In this document: piece after piece, positions 6,705-14,549 of the stretch
How positions within the stretch are numbered: position 1 is the first letter of the stretch
How the letters are laid out: every line of letters begins with the position of its first letter
Origin: Bordetella parapertussis
GTDB taxonomy: Bacteria; Pseudomonadota; Gammaproteobacteria; Burkholderiales; Burkholderiaceae_D
Assembly: GCA_945866125.1 (NCBI GenBank)
Contig: CAMBFZ010000024.1
Location: forward strand, 1-53,855
DNA length: 53,855 nt
Direction: 5' to 3'
The notes under the pieces: generated by a model
The model's input: only the letters and a program-made list of their open reading frames with translations
What the model was told of the DNA's origin: nothing
Database searches by the model: none
Position numbers and translations under genes: made by a program

Positions 6705-8510
6705 ATGCGCGAATCATGCTGGCCCAAGCGACTAATTGGGCGGACACCGGTCAGTGTGATGCTGATGCTGAGCCTGTTAGGTCCTTGCTGCTTCGCGCAG
6801 CCAACACCGGCGACTGAGTCGATCGACATCCTCGGCGCCGATGCCTTCTTGCCGCTATTGCGTGAACAGTTGCAGATATTACGCGATGGTGCGCTTAATC
6901 CGACTGAGCGCGAGAGGCTGATCGCCCTCACCCCACAGCACATTAAAGAGTTGTTGGCCACAGAAGGCTTTTTCTCAGTGATTGTTTCAACCAGTATTAC
7001 CGTCGCCACACATCAAACACCAAAGATCACCACAGTACGTTTTCATGTCACGCCGGGTGAAGCCACCCGCATCCAGGCTGTTGATTTGCACTTCATCGGC
7101 GCCATCAAACAAGATGCGTCCCGTATTGCTGCGCTTAAAAAAAATTGGCTGCTCGCGCCAGGTCAGCCGTTTCGACAAGCGCAATGGGACGCCGCCAAGC
7201 AGCAACTACTTACGCCGCTGCTAGTACGGGATTTTCCTGCTGCGCGGCTCGTTGACAGCCGCGCCGAGATTGATCCGGTCAAACACACAGCGCACTTGAT
7301 AGTGACCATTGATTCCGGGCCGGCGTTCAAATTTGGGCCCTTGGAAATTCACGGATTGCAGCGCTATCCGCCAACGTTCATTGCACGCAGCAATATGATC
7401 CGAGAGGGTGAGCCATTCTCACAAGATCGCCTCGCTGAATTACAAGCCCGGGTCCTCGATACCGGCTATTTTCTTTCGGCTTTTGCCACAATTGATCCTG
7501 ATCCGGCAAACGCCGCACAGGTACCGATACGCTTAGAGGTGACCGAAGTCGATAGCCGGCGTTTAGGCTTGGGGCTGGGGGTATCCACGGATAGCGGCGT
7601 TCGCGGACAAATCAAATGGCTGGACCGACGATTTTTAGACCACAACTGGCGACTTGAATCTGTGTTGCGCGTCGATCGGCAAATCCGCTTACTGGGTGGC
7701 GAGCTGTATTTTGAGCCTCTGCAGCAGGGCCTGTATCAGAACAGGCTGGCAGGCTGGATGCCAAGCGTAGAGTCGACGATTGCGCGCAGCACGATCACGG
7801 GTGAAGAGATTGAAAAAATTCGCACGAGCGCCAGACTAAGTACGCCGTCTCGCAGCGACGAACGTGTGCTGTCGGTCTCGCTGTTAGTCGATCGACGCAC
7901 TCTGCCCGGCCTTGACACTTTGAGCCGGCGCGCGTTGATTGGTGGCTATACGCTTGTGCGGCGCCAATTCGATTCGCCACTGGCACCACGGCGTGGCTAC
8001 ATGGCCGGCATTGAATTACAGGCCGGCGTGGGTGGTGTGCTCAATGAAAATAATATTGGCCGCGTTTTGTTGCAAGGGATCTGGTTGCGCCCGCTTAATC
8101 CGCATTGGCATACCGTACTGCGTCTGCAAGCTGGCCGCGTATTTTTTAGTGGCGACCAGCAGGGCGACCGCATCCCAGAAGGTCTGCTGTTTCGCACAGG
8201 TGGCGACCAGACCGTACGCGGCTACGCATTCGGCAGCCTGGGCGTACCCAAAAATGGGGCTATTGTTGGCGGCAATGTGATGGCGCTCATCAGCGTTGAA
8301 TTGGCCTATCAGATCACGCCGCAATGGGCCGTTGCCGTATTTTCTGATGCCGGTGATGCGGCTGCAACGCGCCGTGATTTTCGGCTCCGATACGGCAGCG
8401 GTATCGGTGCCCGCTGGCGTAGCCCGGTGGGGCAAATGAATGTCGATCTCGCGCGTGGCCACGAAACAGGCGAGACGCGATTACATTTTTCGGTCGGCTA
8501 TGGATTCTGA
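6705..8510 (+). CDS. tamA: TamA, Omp85-family outer-membrane assembly factor
   Basis: TamA is an outer-membrane beta-barrel that, together with the inner-membrane-anchored TamB, inserts a subset of outer-membrane proteins and is implicated in phospholipid transport. The 601-residue product has a signal peptide ending near CCFAQP, POTRA-type repeats over about residues 35-270 and a C-terminal 16-strand barrel. The Omp85 loop-6 motif VRGYAFGSLGVPKNGAIVGG is present around residue 505. The C-terminus FSVGYGF ends in an aromatic residue, as barrels of this family require. Length fits the family (about 580-620). It overlaps tamB by 11 nt, indicating coupled translation. Confidence 0.92.
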   Translation: MRESCWPKRLIGRTPVSVMLMLSLLGPCCFAQPTPATESIDILGADAFLPLLREQLQILRDGALNPTERERLIALTPQHIKELLATEGFFSVIVSTSITVATHQTPKITTVRFHVTPGEATRIQAVDLHFIGAIKQDASRIAALKKNWLLAPGQPFRQAQWDAAKQQLLTPLLVRDFPAARLVDSRAEIDPVKHTAHLIVTIDSGPAFKFGPLEIHGLQRYPPTFIARSNMIREGEPFSQDRLAELQARVLDTGYFLSAFATIDPDPANAAQVPIRLEVTEVDSRRLGLGLGVSTDSGVRGQIKWLDRRFLDHNWRLESVLRVDRQIRLLGGELYFEPLQQGLYQNRLAGWMPSVESTIARSTITGEEIEKIRTSARLSTPSRSDERVLSVSLLVDRRTLPGLDTLSRRALIGGYTLVRRQFDSPLAPRRGYMAGIELQAGVGGVLNENNIGRVLLQGIWLRPLNPHWHTVLRLQAGRVFFSGDQQGDRIPEGLLFRTGGDQTVRGYAFGSLGVPKNGAIVGGNVMALISVELAYQITPQWAVAVFSDAGDAAATRRDFRLRYGSGIGARWRSPVGQMNVDLARGHETGETRLHFSVGYGF

Positions 8511-11304
8511 CCATACCACTACGCACCGATGCAATGCGGCCACCCTGCGGCGCGCAACGCTACTTGGGCTGCTCTTACTGCTTGTGTTACTCGCTAGCGC
8601 AACAGTGACGTGGCTATTGACGACGCCAAGCGGTGCGCGTGGGACATTTGGCCTACTGCGATACGTTAGCGCAGGCGCTATTCAGGCAACAGCCATCAAT
8701 GGTCGTTTGATCGGTCCACTCCATATCGGTGAGTTAACGCTACAAAGCACCAATAGCAATCTGCAACTCCAGGCAGTGCAGGTGGACTGGCGCCCGGCCG
8801 CTTTACGCGAAGGCTTGCTGCACATTACGCTGCTGCGCGCGGCAACGCTTCGGCTCACGCTGCCTGCAGCGACTGATGCCCTCCCCACGTTGCCGGCCAC
8901 ACTGCAACTACCGATGCGGCTGCAGATTGATCGGCTCACGATTGCGCGCACAGTAGTGCAGCAGCCTTTGCAAAAAAGCCGGCAATTCGATGCAGCTGAC
9001 TTTGGTGTGCAATTTGATGGGCAACGCTATCGCGTCATGCTCAACGGGCTCACGCTTGCAAGCGCCAATCCGGTCTCTGGCCTCATGCGCGGCCAGATGA
9101 CGCTGACAGCAACAGCACCTTATGCGGTGGAGGCAAGGATACAAATGCCCAACGCAATCTGGCGCAATGGTGAAATCAGCCAACAGGCGCTACATGCGGC
9201 AGGCACACTGGGGATCAGCGGCGATTTGTCGACACTCCAGTTAGCCCTTTCCGCCCCCGCCTTATCCGTGTCGACACCCATAGACTTAACCGCAAGCGCC
9301 ATACTAAACCGCGACCGCCTGCTCGTATCGGCGGCGACGCTACAACAAGGGCAGGCGCATGCCGGGTTTTCTGGTGCGATTAATTTTTCGGGTGAGCGCG
9401 ATTTTTTTCTGCACGCAATTTTGCACCACGTGCAGCTTGACTCAATCGTTGCGCAAAAAGGCTGGCCGAGCATGCTGCTCAATGGCAGCCTTGATGCCAA
9501 AGGTACACTCGGCAGACAGATCAAACCAGCGCTCGCGCTGCAGTTTGCACTGCACGAGAGCCGCATTGATGGACACCGTTTGTCCGGCCAGGGACAACTG
9601 GCGCTTACACCCGATTCAATAGGAATTGACCGTCTTGACCTGCGTGCAGGCGTGAATACACTTACTGCGCAAGGTCGCTTGAGCGAGCACGGTGGCGCAC
9701 TCGGCTTTTCTGTGCATGCACCGAAACTGACGCAACTCGGCCCGCAATTTTCCGGTACGCTAACTGTTGACGGCAGCGCAACCGGCAACATCGCCCGCGT
9801 ACTGCTTGCGCTGCGCTGGCAAGCCAGTAAGCTGCGTTTGCCTGCCGCACTCATGATCGGCATGAGCGAGGGTAGCGCGCAACTCACGCTCGCCCCGCAA
9901 CAAGCTGCTGTCATCGAAGCAATCGATGTAAGGGCGAGCGCCCACGCAATACAACTTGGCACGCGCGCCGCGGGCAGCCTGCAGCTCGACATCACGGCGC
10001 AGGCCAAATCGGATGCGCCGTTGCAGGTCAAACTGATGGCGCAGGACCTGCTGATCGACAAATTTCGCGCAGACCGCCTTAATGCCACGCTCAGCGGTAC
10101 CCGCGCGCAGCACACCGCCAGCGCCGTACTTGTGAGCAGAAAAGAAACGCTGCATCTTGAAGCCGCGGGTGGCTTGGTTGAAGCTGATGCCCCCGATCTT
10201 GTATGGCGCGGTTCCTTGACGCAGGCTGAGAGTCGCGGTGTATTGCGTATAACAATGCGCGGCCACGCTGGACTGATAATCACAGCACACAGCGTGCAAC
10301 TTAATGCACTGACCCTGCAATCCACAATGGGTACTGTCATCGTCGAGCAGTTCCGCCGTGACACGCAAGGCATCGCGAGCGAGGGACGGATAGATCAATT
10401 CGATGCCGGGCAAATGCTGTCATTATTTGCGCAGTTTCAGTCGCCAGACAAGAGTAAGAACCAGATTGTGCAGCACAGCGATTTGCAGCTTGATGGTGAC
10501 TGGGACCTGCAGATTTTTCCAGCAGCGACCTATCCGTTGCAAGGTACGGTGCGCCTGCATCGTCGTAGCGGCGATATCGTTTTGCGCGCTGCGCAGCCGC
10601 TTACGCTAGGGCTGCAGAAACTAGACCTTCGGGCAAGCGCCGCGCAGGGTCAGCTGACTCTTGCGCTTGAGACGCAAGGTCAACAATTAGGGCGTCTGCA
10701 ATTAGAAGGCAGCGCGCCGCACGCCCCTGCTAGCTGGCTGCCAGATCGACACGCGCCAATGGCAGGCGTCCTCACACTACAGGTGCCTTCCATGGCCTGG
10801 GTTGCTGCTCTACTTTCTGAAAAGCTGATCACCGATGGCAGCCTCGAGAGTACGTTGCGGTTCGCGGGCACACCAGCCACACCGATTATCACGGGGCGCA
10901 TCACTGGCCGGCAACTACGATTGATTGCCATCGATAGCGGTATCAATCTGCATGATGGGGTCTTTGAAGGCGTTTTTGCCGGCGACACGCTTACGATTCA
11001 ACAATGTCAGTTTGCGGGCCGCAGTGGCACGGTGTCGGCCAAGGGTCCGGTGCGATTTAGCGAAGCTCATGCCGAGGCCAGACTATATTGGAAAGCACAG
11101 AAATTTTCGGTGTCGGACCGCATCGACAGTGCCCTTATTGTCAGCGGCGAGGGTCATTTGATCGGCGGTGACGGACGCTTCAAAGCAGAAGGCACGCTAC
11201 TAGTTGATCGCGGCCAAATCGATATCGACAGAACGGCAGCGCCACACTTGTCTGATGACGTGATCATCGCCGGTCGCCAACGCGCTCCCCCCAAGCGCTG
11301 TTGA
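8500..11304 (+). CDS. tamB: TamB, N-terminal part; frame breaks at a six-C tract
   Basis: TamB spans the periplasm as a long beta-taco or groove anchored in the inner membrane and works with TamA. The start ATG at 8500 overlaps the tamA end. A membrane anchor (LLGLLLLLVLLASATVTWLL) follows, then about 850 residues of repetitive beta-structure. The reading frame ends prematurely at 11304 with RAPPKRC. The conserved C-terminal TamB (DUF490) sequence resumes in the -1 frame at 11301-12011. Adding one C to the six-C tract at 11287-11292 would join both parts into a protein of about 1170 residues. The break is therefore a frameshift, a sequencing error in a homopolymer, or a slippage site. The truncated form alone would lack the TamA-interacting end. 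Confidence 0.85.
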   Translation: MDSDHTTTHRCNAATLRRATLLGLLLLLVLLASATVTWLLTTPSGARGTFGLLRYVSAGAIQATAINGRLIGPLHIGELTLQSTNSNLQLQAVQVDWRPAALREGLLHITLLRAATLRLTLPAATDALPTLPATLQLPMRLQIDRLTIARTVVQQPLQKSRQFDAADFGVQFDGQRYRVMLNGLTLASANPVSGLMRGQMTLTATAPYAVEARIQMPNAIWRNGEISQQALHAAGTLGISGDLSTLQLALSAPALSVSTPIDLTASAILNRDRLLVSAATLQQGQAHAGFSGAINFSGERDFFLHAILHHVQLDSIVAQKGWPSMLLNGSLDAKGTLGRQIKPALALQFALHESRIDGHRLSGQGQLALTPDSIGIDRLDLRAGVNTLTAQGRLSEHGGALGFSVHAPKLTQLGPQFSGTLTVDGSATGNIARVLLALRWQASKLRLPAALMIGMSEGSAQLTLAPQQAAVIEAIDVRASAHAIQLGTRAAGSLQLDITAQAKSDAPLQVKLMAQDLLIDKFRADRLNATLSGTRAQHTASAVLVSRKETLHLEAAGGLVEADAPDLVWRGSLTQAESRGVLRITMRGHAGLIITAHSVQLNALTLQSTMGTVIVEQFRRDTQGIASEGRIDQFDAGQMLSLFAQFQSPDKSKNQIVQHSDLQLDGDWDLQIFPAATYPLQGTVRLHRRSGDIVLRAAQPLTLGLQKLDLRASAAQGQLTLALETQGQQLGRLQLEGSAPHAPASWLPDRHAPMAGVLTLQVPSMAWVAALLSEKLITDGSLESTLRFAGTPATPIITGRITGRQLRLIAIDSGINLHDGVFEGVFAGDTLTIQQCQFAGRSGTVSAKGPVRFSEAHAEARLYWKAQKFSVSDRIDSALIVSGEGHLIGGDGRFKAEGTLLVDRGQIDIDRTAAPHLSDDVIIAGRQRAPPKRC

Positions 11305-12011
11305 TGGACTTGGATATGACCGTGGGTCTGGGCGATCAGTTACGCCTGCGCGGGCGCGGCATCAATGCCTCGCTCGGTGGCGCGGTGCGTGTACGCAGCG
11401 AAGCCGGTGAGGCTTTGTCGGTAGCCGGTTTGATGCAGGTCACACGTGGCACCTACCGAGCTTATGGCCGCGAGCTGGCCATTGAACGCGGCATGGCAAG
11501 GTTTGATGGCGCCCCGACTAATCCGGCGCTGGATATACGCGCTATGCGACGTGGCACAGCAGTGGAAGCCGGCGTGGCGATTGGCGGGAGTGCGCTGGCG
11601 CCACGGGTGACACTGGTGTCTGAACCACCCGTGCCGGATGCAGAAAAATTGTCTTGGCTGGTATTGGGACAAGGCCTGTCGACAGCGAGCGGCAATGATG
11701 CCGACGTGTTGCAAAGTGCGGCGGCGTCCTTGCTTTCCCATAGCGCGGCCGCGGGCGTGCAGGTGCAGATTGCCAGTGCATTGGGGGTCGACAGCGTCAG
11801 CTTGTCAAAGAGTCAGGACACCTTGCAGAAAAATATCGTTACGCTCGGCAAGCGCCTGTCGTCAAAACTTTATATGAGTTACCAGCAAGGTTTACAAACG
11901 GCAGGGGCTGCGGTCTTGCTGCGCTATACCCTGTCGCCGCGTCTGGCCATCGAAGCCGAAGCCGGCACCCGCAGCGTGCTCTCGCTGTTCTACAACATCA
12001 GCTTTGATTGA
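11301..12011 (+). CDS. tamB: TamB, C-terminal DUF490 domain, displaced frame
   Basis: These 236 residues are the conserved TamB/DUF490 C-terminus. Recognisable blocks are GLGDQLRLRGRGINASLGG, GTYRAYGRELAIERG and the hallmark EKLSWLVLGQGLSTASG, and the sequence ends LFYNISFD. No ribosome-binding site precedes the TTG/ATG at 11301-11306, so it is unlikely to be translated as an independent gene. It continues the upstream frame if one base is inserted in the C-tract at 11287-11292. The family role is contact with the TamA POTRA domains at the outer membrane. Treat it with 8500-11304 as one interrupted gene. Confidence 0.85.
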   Translation: MMDLDMTVGLGDQLRLRGRGINASLGGAVRVRSEAGEALSVAGLMQVTRGTYRAYGRELAIERGMARFDGAPTNPALDIRAMRRGTAVEAGVAIGGSALAPRVTLVSEPPVPDAEKLSWLVLGQGLSTASGNDADVLQSAAASLLSHSAAAGVQVQIASALGVDSVSLSKSQDTLQKNIVTLGKRLSSKLYMSYQQGLQTAGAAVLLRYTLSPRLAIEAEAGTRSVLSLFYNISFD

Positions 12012-12117
12012 CGCGTGATGGCGCTCTGCGGTGAACCTGTTGTCATCTTGTCTGCCTAATTCTCAGTTTGCCAAGTTGACGAGGTTGGACAGTGTTCTTT
12101 TTTTATGGAGAGACGAC

Positions 12118-12387
12118 ATGAACTTTATTATCTGGATTGTGATCGGTGGCATCCTTGGTTGGATTGCCAGCATGATTATGCGCACCAATGCACAACAGGG
12201 TTTGTTGATGAATGTGGTGGTCGGCATTGTTGGCGCACTTCTAGGAGGATGGTTGTTGGCACCGATATTTGGAACGGGGACGATTAATCAAAATGAATTT
12301 AGTCTGGGCTCATTGTTGGTGTCGCTACTGGGCGCGGTGATTCTTCTTGGGGCTGTTAATTTGTTTCGACGAGGAACGCCACGTTGA
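12118..12387 (+). CDS. GlsB/YeaQ/YmgE-family small membrane protein
   Basis: This 89-residue integral membrane protein is of the transglycosylase-associated (Transgly_assoc) family, found as stress-induced YeaQ/YmgE in enterobacteria and GlsB in enterococci. It has three hydrophobic segments: FIIWIVIGGILGWIASMIM, MNVVVGIVGALLGGWLLAP and LGSLLVSLLGAVILLGAVNLF. Glycine-rich helix-packing motifs and the polar RTNAQQG loop after helix 1 are typical. The start at 12118 is set by GGAGAG about 7 nt upstream. It stands alone downstream of tamB. Its molecular function is not established. Confidence 0.85.
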   Translation: MNFIIWIVIGGILGWIASMIMRTNAQQGLLMNVVVGIVGALLGGWLLAPIFGTGTINQNEFSLGSLLVSLLGAVILLGAVNLFRRGTPR

Positions 12388-12438
12388 AATAAAAAGGGTT
12401 TAAGGGCCCAGCGAACAACACTGGGTTCCGGCCGGCAC

Positions 12439-12476
12439 GGGGCGATGGAAGAACGTGATCTTTCAACGATCGCCCC
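12439..12476. terminator. Hairpin between glsB-like gene and fumC
   Basis: Arms GGGGCGAT (12439-12446) and ATCGCCCC (12469-12476) enclose an inner imperfect stem. No T-tract follows on either strand, so it may be a Rho-assisted terminator for the convergent genes. Nothing else is recognisable in the 180-nt spacer. Confidence 0.4.
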
Positions 12477-12567
12477 ATTAAAAAATCAGGAACTTGGCAC
12501 GCTTATTTGTAGGCATCAACGCTCGATCCACTGGCACAGCCAAAGTGCATAAAAATGCGCGCTGCAT

Positions 12568-13965
12568 TCATGCTGGCTGCGTCATTGCCTGAGCTTGTAC
12601 CCAGCGCCGAAACTCTTCTGCAGTGACATAACCGAGCGCTATGGCGGCGTCGTGCAAACTGCTTCCCTGGGCATGCGCGTATCGGGCAATGTGAGCAGCT
12701 TTGTCATAGCCAATATGCGGCACCAGCGCCGTCACCAGCATCAGCGATTGCTCGACAAGGTAATCGATGCGCGACCGATCCGCTTGCATCCCTTCCACGC
12801 AATGCTGGCGAAAACTACCCATACTATCGGCGAGCAATCGCACACTTTGCAAATGCGCGTGCGCGATCAGGGGCTTGCTCAAATTTAGTTCGAAATTTCC
12901 CGACGCCGCACCTAAGGTGATGACAACGTCATTGGCCATCACTTGCATGCAGACCATTAAGAGCGCCTCGGCCTGCGTTGGATTGACCTTACCGGGCATG
13001 ATCGAGCTGCCGGGTTCGTTTTCAGGCAAGGTGATTTCGCCTAGTCCGCAGCGTGGGCCGGAGGCGAGCCAGCGTAGGTCGTTGGCGATTTTGGTCAACG
13101 CAACGGCGAGTGTTTTCAGTGCGCCGTGCGAGATTGTCAGCGCTTCATGACCAGCTAGCGCGGCAAATTTGTTAGGTGCGCTTCGAAAGCCCATGCCTGG
13201 CCTCCCGACCGCGCGAGTCAGTTCGTGCGCTACGCGCTGCCCGAAATCAGCAGGTGCATTCAAGCCGGTGCCCACGGCAGTGCCACCCACCGCCAGCACA
13301 AGGATCGTCGGCAAGGCATTGCGCAACGCTTGCTCTGCTAAGGCGAGCTGCGCCACGTAGCCTGATATTTCCTGCCCAAGTGTCAACGGCGTGGCGTCTT
13401 GCAAGTGGGTGCGGCCGATTTTGACGATATCGGCATACTGCCGGGATTTTTCTTCGAATGCCGACTGCAATTGCATCAACGCAGGCAATAAATTTTGATC
13501 GATTGCCATCGCGACCGCCACATGCATCGCCGTGGGAAAAATATCATTGGAAGACTGACTGAGGTTGACCTCATCATGCGGATGCAACAGCCGCTGCATG
13601 CCGCGTTTGCCGCCCATGCGCTCCGAAGCGCGGTTGGCCAGTACTTCATTCATGTTCATATTGGTCTGGGTGCCTGAGCCGGTCTGCCAGAGCGACAAGG
13701 GAAATTCGTCCGACAGTTGGCCAGCCAATATTTCATCAGCAGCCTGGACGATTGCTGCGACCTTATCGGCAGACAAACGCCCGGTATCACCGTTGACGAT
13801 CGCACAGGCACGTTTGACGGCTGCTAAGGCAAGGATTAATTCGCGCGGCATGCGCTCGTCCGATATGGCGAAGAATTGCAAGGAGCGCTGGGTCTGCGCT
13901 CCCCATAAAGAGGCGGCAGGCACATCGATTTCGCCAAAGCTGTCTTTCTCTGTGCGGGTGTTCAA
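12568..13965 (-). CDS. fumC: Fumarate hydratase class II
   Basis: FumC is an iron-independent, tetrameric fumarase that interconverts fumarate and L-malate in the TCA cycle. The product has about 465 residues, close to the 467 of E. coli FumC. It contains the superfamily signature GSSIMPGKVNPTQAE, the substrate-site segments TGSGTQTNMNMNEV and SSNDIFPTAMH, and the FGEIDVPAASLWGAQTQRS N-terminus. The start is taken as TTG at 13965 because GGAG lies 8 nt upstream and the N-terminus then matches the family. The frame is open to 13998 without a better site. It lies only 38 nt behind the TonB-like gene at the end of the pilus operon, so co-transcription is possible. It is resistant to superoxide by class. 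Confidence 0.93.
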   Translation of the reverse strand: MNTRTEKDSFGEIDVPAASLWGAQTQRSLQFFAISDERMPRELILALAAVKRACAIVNGDTGRLSADKVAAIVQAADEILAGQLSDEFPLSLWQTGSGTQTNMNMNEVLANRASERMGGKRGMQRLLHPHDEVNLSQSSNDIFPTAMHVAVAMAIDQNLLPALMQLQSAFEEKSRQYADIVKIGRTHLQDATPLTLGQEISGYVAQLALAEQALRNALPTILVLAVGGTAVGTGLNAPADFGQRVAHELTRAVGRPGMGFRSAPNKFAALAGHEALTISHGALKTLAVALTKIANDLRWLASGPRCGLGEITLPENEPGSSIMPGKVNPTQAEALLMVCMQVMANDVVITLGAASGNFELNLSKPLIAHAHLQSVRLLADSMGSFRQHCVEGMQADRSRIDYLVEQSLMLVTALVPHIGYDKAAHIARYAHAQGSSLHDAAIALGYVTAEEFRRWVQAQAMTQPA

Positions 13966-14003
13966 TGGCTTGTCTCCGATTGACTCTGACGCAATCACGG
14001 CCC

Positions 14004-14549
14004 TTACTGCAATTGGACTTCGATCCGCACTGCGCTGGACACGGCTCGCGTATCAAGACGACCTGGCGTAAAACGCGCCTGTAAAAATTTTGCCTGTAAT
14101 TCGGCCAGCAAGACCTGCGGCAGCGCAGACTCCTCGACCACGACCCGGTCAACATCACCGTATTGATTAATCAGTAGTTGCAAGACAAGGCGTTGGGGCG
14201 CAATCCCGTAAAACGTCGCAGGCAGGATCGCATCGATGTCTGTCTGTATCAATGGCCTTGTGGTGAGACGATGAGCAGGCAGATAACCGAACGGCTCAAC
14301 TACGGCCGCTGGCTCAGATGGCTCAGCGAACCAATTGCGCTGCGGCAAAGACTGCGGAGAGGTATCCGGTGACGTGGGCGACGGGATTGCCACCTCATTA
14401 GGGGGGCTGTCCGGCACGCTGACCATCACAACTAGGGCAAGACGATGACCAACCCCTAACGCTGGACTCCGTTGCAAGTGCGTAGCGACGCTGGCAAAAA
14501 CCGTGATGCTCAGCGCGCTGGCGAGCATCAGGGTGATCAGGCAACGCAT
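14004..14549 (-). CDS. TonB C-terminal-domain-like protein at the end of the pilus operon
   Basis: The 181-residue protein has an N-terminal hydrophobic anchor (MRCLITLMLASALSITVFAS), a short Pro/Ser-rich linker (residues 50-75) and a C-terminal TonB-like domain. The domain segments are RLVLQLLINQYGDVDRVVVEES, LLAELQAKFLQARFTPGRLD and SAVRIEVQL. It lacks the long Pro-Lys/Pro-Glu spacer of true TonB, so it probably cannot span the periplasm like an energy transducer. Its ATG overlaps the pilY1 stop codon (TAATG), indicating translational coupling to PilY1. No exbBD genes are nearby. A role in pilus tip or secretin function is a guess from context; the TonB-like fold itself is reasonably supported. 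Confidence 0.65.
   Translation of the reverse strand: MRCLITLMLASALSITVFASVATHLQRSPALGVGHRLALVVMVSVPDSPPNEVAIPSPTSPDTSPQSLPQRNWFAEPSEPAAVVEPFGYLPAHRLTTRPLIQTDIDAILPATFYGIAPQRLVLQLLINQYGDVDRVVVEESALPQVLLAELQAKFLQARFTPGRLDTRAVSSAVRIEVQLQ

Noticed and set aside
9120..10373. Long 417-codon minus-strand frame inside tamB
   Set aside because: It is a shadow of the strong tamB frame: cysteine- and serine-rich composition, no ribosome-binding site, no family features.
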